DNA from: an uncultured Alphaproteobacteria bacterium
GTDB taxonomy: Bacteria; Pseudomonadota; Alphaproteobacteria; Rs-D84
Assembly (NCBI GenBank): GCA_944390185.1
Contig: CALXPA010000030.1
Span: 1-9,520 of the forward strand
Reading direction: 5' to 3'
DNA length: 9,520 nt
Position numbers and translations under genes: made by a program. Positions 6,699 through 9,520 of this stretch are shown piece after piece. The stretch's first letter is position 1. Each line of letters begins with the position of its first letter. A model generated the notes under the pieces. The model had not been told where the DNA came from. It worked only from the letters and a program-made list of their open reading frames with translations, and made no database searches.

Positions 6699-7975
6699 TA
6701 AACTTTATAACCAGATACTTTTCGTCCTTGTGGGCATTTATTACATCGCCGTTTCGCGCGCTGTGGCGTGGCGTGTGTCGTATATTCCCCCCGCGTGAGT
6801 TCACTGTAATGGACACCCCGCGCGGCAATGTTTACACTTTTAAGCAGAGCAGTTTTTGGCGCTTTACCAAATTTTGTGGCAAGGTCGGCCTGGTTGTCTG
6901 GGCAGCATGGTCCACATATGTATTCATATATCATCGCCCACTGTTGCAAAAACGCACCCAGCAATTGGCCGACGCCCAGGCGATGCACACACGCCAAATA
7001 TCTGATTTACAGGTATATCTGGAAAAATACAATGATTTAACGCGCAACCTGAACGTGATTGATGACAAGATTTTAAATGCATCCGATTTAAAAGACGCTG
7101 AAAAAGAAGAACTGATGAACAATCGCCTAAAGACATGGGGCGAACTGGACTTTTTACGCACCCGCCTGGGCGAAATATTTTCTAACGAAGATTATGCCGC
7201 CGAATATACAAAATTGTCTGAATTGTCGGCTGAACTGGAACTGACACGCGCAGAAAACAACGAACTAAAGCGCCGCAACAACGAACTGGCCACAAAAATG
7301 CAAGAAATCGCCAGCGCAGACATAATGATTGTTGACCATGTGGCGCAAATGGCCACAACAAATATCGACGCACTGCGCGACAGCATCAAGGGAATCAGTT
7401 CAACAATCGCATCATTGGGCCTGACCCAGAAAACATTGGTGCGGAATGCAAACAAATTTTCAAACCCATTGGTTGGCGCGGCGTATAACCCACTGGAATT
7501 TGACACAGAAATAGACCCAAAATATCAAAAACTGGCCGACGATTTAGAATTATGGAACGGGCTGATACGTCTGGACACGATGTTGCCGATTGGCGCACCG
7601 GTCGAAAAAATGCGCATCACATCTAATTTTGGCACACGAAACGACCCGTTCACCGGAAAACCCAAGAAACATCGCGGAATCGATTTTGCCGGACAAATCG
7701 GGACAGAATTAATGGCGGTGGCACCCGGGCGCGTAATTTCTGCGGGCGAACGCGTGGGATATGGTACAACGGTCGAAATTGATCATGGGTTGGGCTTTAC
7801 GACATTGTATGCGCACCTGTCGCAAACGAACGTTACACGTGGCGATTGGGTGCGTCCGGGCACAGTAATTGGTCTGGCCGGGTCCAGTGGTCGTTCGACT
7901 GGCCCACACTTGCACTATGAAATCCGGTACAAGGGCGTACCGTTTGACCCATCTAAATTTGTCAAAGGGGAATAA
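6695..7975 (+). CDS. Membrane-anchored M23 (LytM-type) peptidoglycan endopeptidase
   Basis: This 426-residue protein has a cytosolic N-terminal stretch (1-60), one membrane segment (about 61-79), a long helical region with charged coiled-coil-like heptads (about 82-250), and a C-terminal M23 domain (about 305-420). The zinc and catalytic residues are all present: H326 and D330 in HRGID, H374 in YAHL, and H405 and H407 in HLH. It should therefore be active rather than a degenerate LytM activator. Members of this family cut peptide cross-links in the periplasm. Its ATG overlaps the stop of the methyltransferase gene by four bases, and the bactofilin gene follows after two bases. This M23-bactofilin pairing is widespread and linked to cell shape and local wall synthesis in several bacteria. 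A role in shape or stalk-like or curvature control is inferred from that context. Confidence 0.93.
   Translation: MINFITRYFSSLWAFITSPFRALWRGVCRIFPPREFTVMDTPRGNVYTFKQSSFWRFTKFCGKVGLVVWAAWSTYVFIYHRPLLQKRTQQLADAQAMHTRQISDLQVYLEKYNDLTRNLNVIDDKILNASDLKDAEKEELMNNRLKTWGELDFLRTRLGEIFSNEDYAAEYTKLSELSAELELTRAENNELKRRNNELATKMQEIASADIMIVDHVAQMATTNIDALRDSIKGISSTIASLGLTQKTLVRNANKFSNPLVGAAYNPLEFDTEIDPKYQKLADDLELWNGLIRLDTMLPIGAPVEKMRITSNFGTRNDPFTGKPKKHRGIDFAGQIGTELMAVAPGRVISAGERVGYGTTVEIDHGLGFTTLYAHLSQTNVTRGDWVRPGTVIGLAGSSGRSTGPHLHYEIRYKGVPFDPSKFVKGE
7965..7970 (+). promoter_or_regulatory. Strong ribosome binding site of the bactofilin gene
   Basis: AAGGGG lies seven bases before the ATG at 7978, inside the last codons of the M23 gene. 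It is the clearest Shine-Dalgarno sequence in the window. It suggests the bactofilin, a polymer subunit, is translated more strongly than its upstream partner. Confidence 0.75.
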
Positions 7976-7977
7976 AA

Positions 7978-8331
7978 ATGCTGGCATTTACAAACGCAAA
8001 AGAAAAACAATCGCCAACAATCATCGGCGCAGGCTGTACACTGACCGGGGATATGAAAACCGATCACACAATTCAAATTCACGGCCAGGTTATCGGTAAC
8101 ATAACCGCAGATACGGTTGTCATTGGTCGTGGCGGCCGCGTCGTAGGCAAGGTAAATGCAACGAATTTATTTCTGCATGGTACACTGGATGGCCCGGCGA
8201 CAGTGAATACGGCGAACGTATTCAGCAATGCCCAGATGACGGGCACATTGGCATATTATACCCTGAACATAACAGGCAATACAGGCCTGGAATGCAAACT
8301 GACCAAACGCAAGGATAAAAAAAATGAATAA
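7978..8331 (+). CDS. Bactofilin family cytoskeletal protein
   Basis: The 117 residues have the bactofilin (DUF583) pattern: a short N-terminal tail (1-12), a beta-helical core with repeated I-x-G-x-V-x-G-x-I steps from about 13 to 105 (for example TIIGAGCTLTGDM, IHGQVIGNITA, IGRGGRVVGKV), and a short Lys-rich C-terminal tail ending KRKDKKNE. Bactofilins polymerise without nucleotides into filaments near the inner membrane and often position cell-wall enzymes. The gene starts two bases after the M23 peptidase gene, so the product is likely a scaffold for that enzyme. Its last eight bases overlap the start of the next gene (ATGAATAA), giving translational coupling. The length is typical of short bactofilins. 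Confidence 0.94.
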   Translation: MLAFTNAKEKQSPTIIGAGCTLTGDMKTDHTIQIHGQVIGNITADTVVIGRGGRVVGKVNATNLFLHGTLDGPATVNTANVFSNAQMTGTLAYYTLNITGNTGLECKLTKRKDKKNE

Positions 8332-8770
8332 AACCATATCCAAGATTTACATTGCGGCCGACCACCGTGGCGTCGGTGTAAAGTTATACTTAATCGAAAT
8401 GCTGTCCGCGGTCGGGTACACTGTTGTGAACCTGGGGACAGACGACCCAAACACGCCGGTTGATTTTCCGGACGTCGTGAAAGATTTAGCCGAACGAATG
8501 GAATCAGATAAAAAATCGCGTGGCATATTAATCTGTGGCACGGGGGCCGGCATGCAGATTGCCGCGAACAGATATCGCCATCTGCGCGCATCACGCTGTG
8601 ACCGCCCGGACCAGGCCCGCGACGACCGATTCCATGACGATATAAATGTCCTGACGTTGGCGGCCGATGATATTGATATAGAAGTATCGTTCTTGGTCAC
8701 ACGTGCATTTTTAGAAAGTCCATTCGACGAAACCGAACGCCGCATTCGCCGATTACAGAAAATATCATAA
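8324..8770 (+). CDS. rpiB: RpiB-family sugar-phosphate isomerase (ribose-5-phosphate isomerase B), divergent
   Basis: The 148 residues follow the RpiB/LacAB fold: AADHRG (11-16), VNLGTDD (35-41), VDFPD (46-50), the catalytic-Cys loop ILICGTGAGMQIAAN (68-82, Cys71 matching E. coli Cys66) and FHDDINVL (103-110, His104 matching E. coli His99). RpiB interconverts ribose-5-phosphate and ribulose-5-phosphate in the pentose phosphate pathway. Several usual positions differ: DHAG is DHRG, the H-N-D-x-N sequence is H-D-D-I-N, and the C-terminal G-G-R-H phosphate-binding sequence is absent (the region reads FDETERRIRR). The family call is firm, but the sugar could be a relative of ribose-5-phosphate. 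The gene is last in the operon, overlapping the bactofilin gene by eight bases and ending at the terminator. Confidence 0.88.
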   Translation: MNKTISKIYIAADHRGVGVKLYLIEMLSAVGYTVVNLGTDDPNTPVDFPDVVKDLAERMESDKKSRGILICGTGAGMQIAANRYRHLRASRCDRPDQARDDRFHDDINVLTLAADDIDIEVSFLVTRAFLESPFDETERRIRRLQKIS

Positions 8771-8802
8771 AAAAACACCGCCTGGATTGGCGGTGTTTTT
8801 TT
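8769..8802. terminator. Bidirectional intrinsic terminator between rpiB and leuS
   Basis: CACCGCC (8776-8782) pairs with GGCGGTG (8789-8795) around a TGGATT loop. The stem extends through an A-run on the left (8769-8775) against a T-run on the right (8796-8802). Read on either strand this gives a GC-rich hairpin followed by a U-tract, so it can end both the plus-strand operon and leuS. The leuS stop codon (8803-8801) touches the right arm. Confidence 0.93.
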
Positions 8803-9520
8803 ACTTCTTTACAACAAAGTTCACCATTTTATTTGGCACAACGATTGTTTTGACTATTTCGGCATCGCCCAACCGCCGCGCCGCCACATCGCGGGCCGCA
8901 TCAATAATTTCAGATTCAGACGCATTCGCCGCAATCTGGAAATCACCGGCACGTTTGCCGTTAACCGACGCCACAATGGTCATTGTTGTTTTAACCAATT
9001 TGGCCGCATCGTACGTTGGCCATGGCTGGAACACCAGCATATTGTCATGCCCCAAACGCTGCCAGATTTCTTCGGTTAAATGTGGTGCAAACGGATTCAG
9101 CATTTGAACCAACACTTCATACGCAGGGCGGGGCATATTGCCATCAAATTGGTTAATAAATTCCATCATCGCGGAAATAGCAGTATTAAACCGCATATTT
9201 TCCAGTCGTTCGGTCATATCCGCAATTAACTGATTAACCAGACGTTCTTGTTCAGCCGTCATGGCATCATCCGTCAATTTATCCGCCATATTTTCCACAC
9301 GTTTCAGGAATCTTTGTACCCCGGCCAGCGCACCATCTGACCAATTCACATTCGTATCCCACGGCCCCAGCGACAACACCGTCGTACGTGCGGCATCCGC
9401 CCCAACGCGCGTCACCATTTCGTCAACCTGGAATCCATTGCCGGCGGATTTAGACATCTTTTTCCCGTCTGACCCCATCAGCAATCCATTCGTGGTACGT
9501 TTTTTATACGGTTCATCGGT
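8801..9520 (-). CDS. leuS: Leucyl-tRNA synthetase, C-terminal part; the N-terminal part lies beyond the window
   Basis: The frame is open to the window edge and gives 239 C-terminal residues, so the in-frame TTG at 9484 is not the true start. Visible parts, numbered from the edge: the KMSKS signature at 21-25 (9460-9446), followed by SAGNGFQVDEMV, then GADAARTTVLSLGPWD and a VQRFLKRVENM segment that opens the anticodon-binding helical domain. The C-terminal domain has VNGKRAGDF and the final VPNKMVNFVVKK, as in LeuRS tRNA-binding tails. LeuRS charges tRNA-Leu in the cytosol. Only about a dozen residues separate EPYKKRTTNG from the KMSKS loop, where many bacterial enzymes carry the leucine-specific domain. 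The gene ends at the shared terminator; its promoter lies outside the window. Confidence 0.95.
   Translation of the reverse strand, partial: TDEPYKKRTTNGLLMGSDGKKMSKSAGNGFQVDEMVTRVGADAARTTVLSLGPWDTNVNWSDGALAGVQRFLKRVENMADKLTDDAMTAEQERLVNQLIADMTERLENMRFNTAISAMMEFINQFDGNMPRPAYEVLVQMLNPFAPHLTEEIWQRLGHDNMLVFQPWPTYDAAKLVKTTMTIVASVNGKRAGDFQIAANASESEIIDAARDVAARRLGDAEIVKTIVVPNKMVNFVVKK

Noticed and set aside
8347..8778. A 143-residue minus-strand frame opposite rpiB
   Set aside because: A shadow of codon usage; the plus strand encodes a clear RpiB-family protein and the frame runs through the terminator.
1..9520. CRISPR arrays, insertion sequences, prophage or attachment sites
   Set aside because: No regularly spaced direct repeats, transposase motifs, terminal inverted repeats or phage genes were seen; the partial tRNA-Leu has no visible adjacent integrase.

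Overview
The window looks like a piece of a chromosome from an uncultured, probably host-associated alphaproteobacterium. The evidence is a Gram-negative lipid A gene pair (lpxA-lpxB), a bactofilin next to an M23 peptidase, GC content close to one half with AT-rich intergenic gaps, and dense packing. The exact lineage is an inference; the long Cys-rich exported protein with an S/G-R repeat region has the style of gut alphaproteobacterial genomes (RF32-like), but I cannot search for it. I see no insertion sequences, phage genes or CRISPR arrays.

Layout from left to right. (1) The 5' part of a tRNA-Leu(CAG) gene on the minus strand (1-46), with its own extended -10 promoter. (2) A divergent plus-strand gene (179-2866) for an 895-residue exported protein of unknown function. 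It has a signal peptide, an S/G-R-rich low-complexity stretch, five C-x6-C units and a Cys-rich tail. (3) A hairpin between convergent genes. (4) lpxB and lpxA on the minus strand, overlapping by 11 bases, with no lpxI between them. (5) A minus-strand polytopic membrane protein of unknown function (4963-5976). (6) A 38-base divergent promoter region. (7) A tightly coupled plus-strand operon: a TrmN6-like methyltransferase, a membrane-anchored M23 peptidase, a bactofilin and an RpiB-family isomerase. Its junctions are a 4-base overlap, a 2-base gap and an 8-base overlap. (8) A strong bidirectional terminator. (9) The C-terminal part of leuS on the minus strand, running off the right edge.

The genes group around the cell envelope. 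LpxA and LpxB make the lipid A disaccharide, the M23 peptidase and bactofilin probably form a cell-shape or local wall-remodelling module, and the Cys-rich protein is exported. tRNA-Leu and leucyl-tRNA synthetase lie at opposite ends of the window. The points most worth following up are the unrecognised Cys-rich protein, the loss of the E. coli His160 equivalent in LpxA, a LeuRS that seems to have almost no leucine-specific insertion, divergent active-site surroundings in RpiB, and two promoters whose geometry predicts leaderless transcripts.
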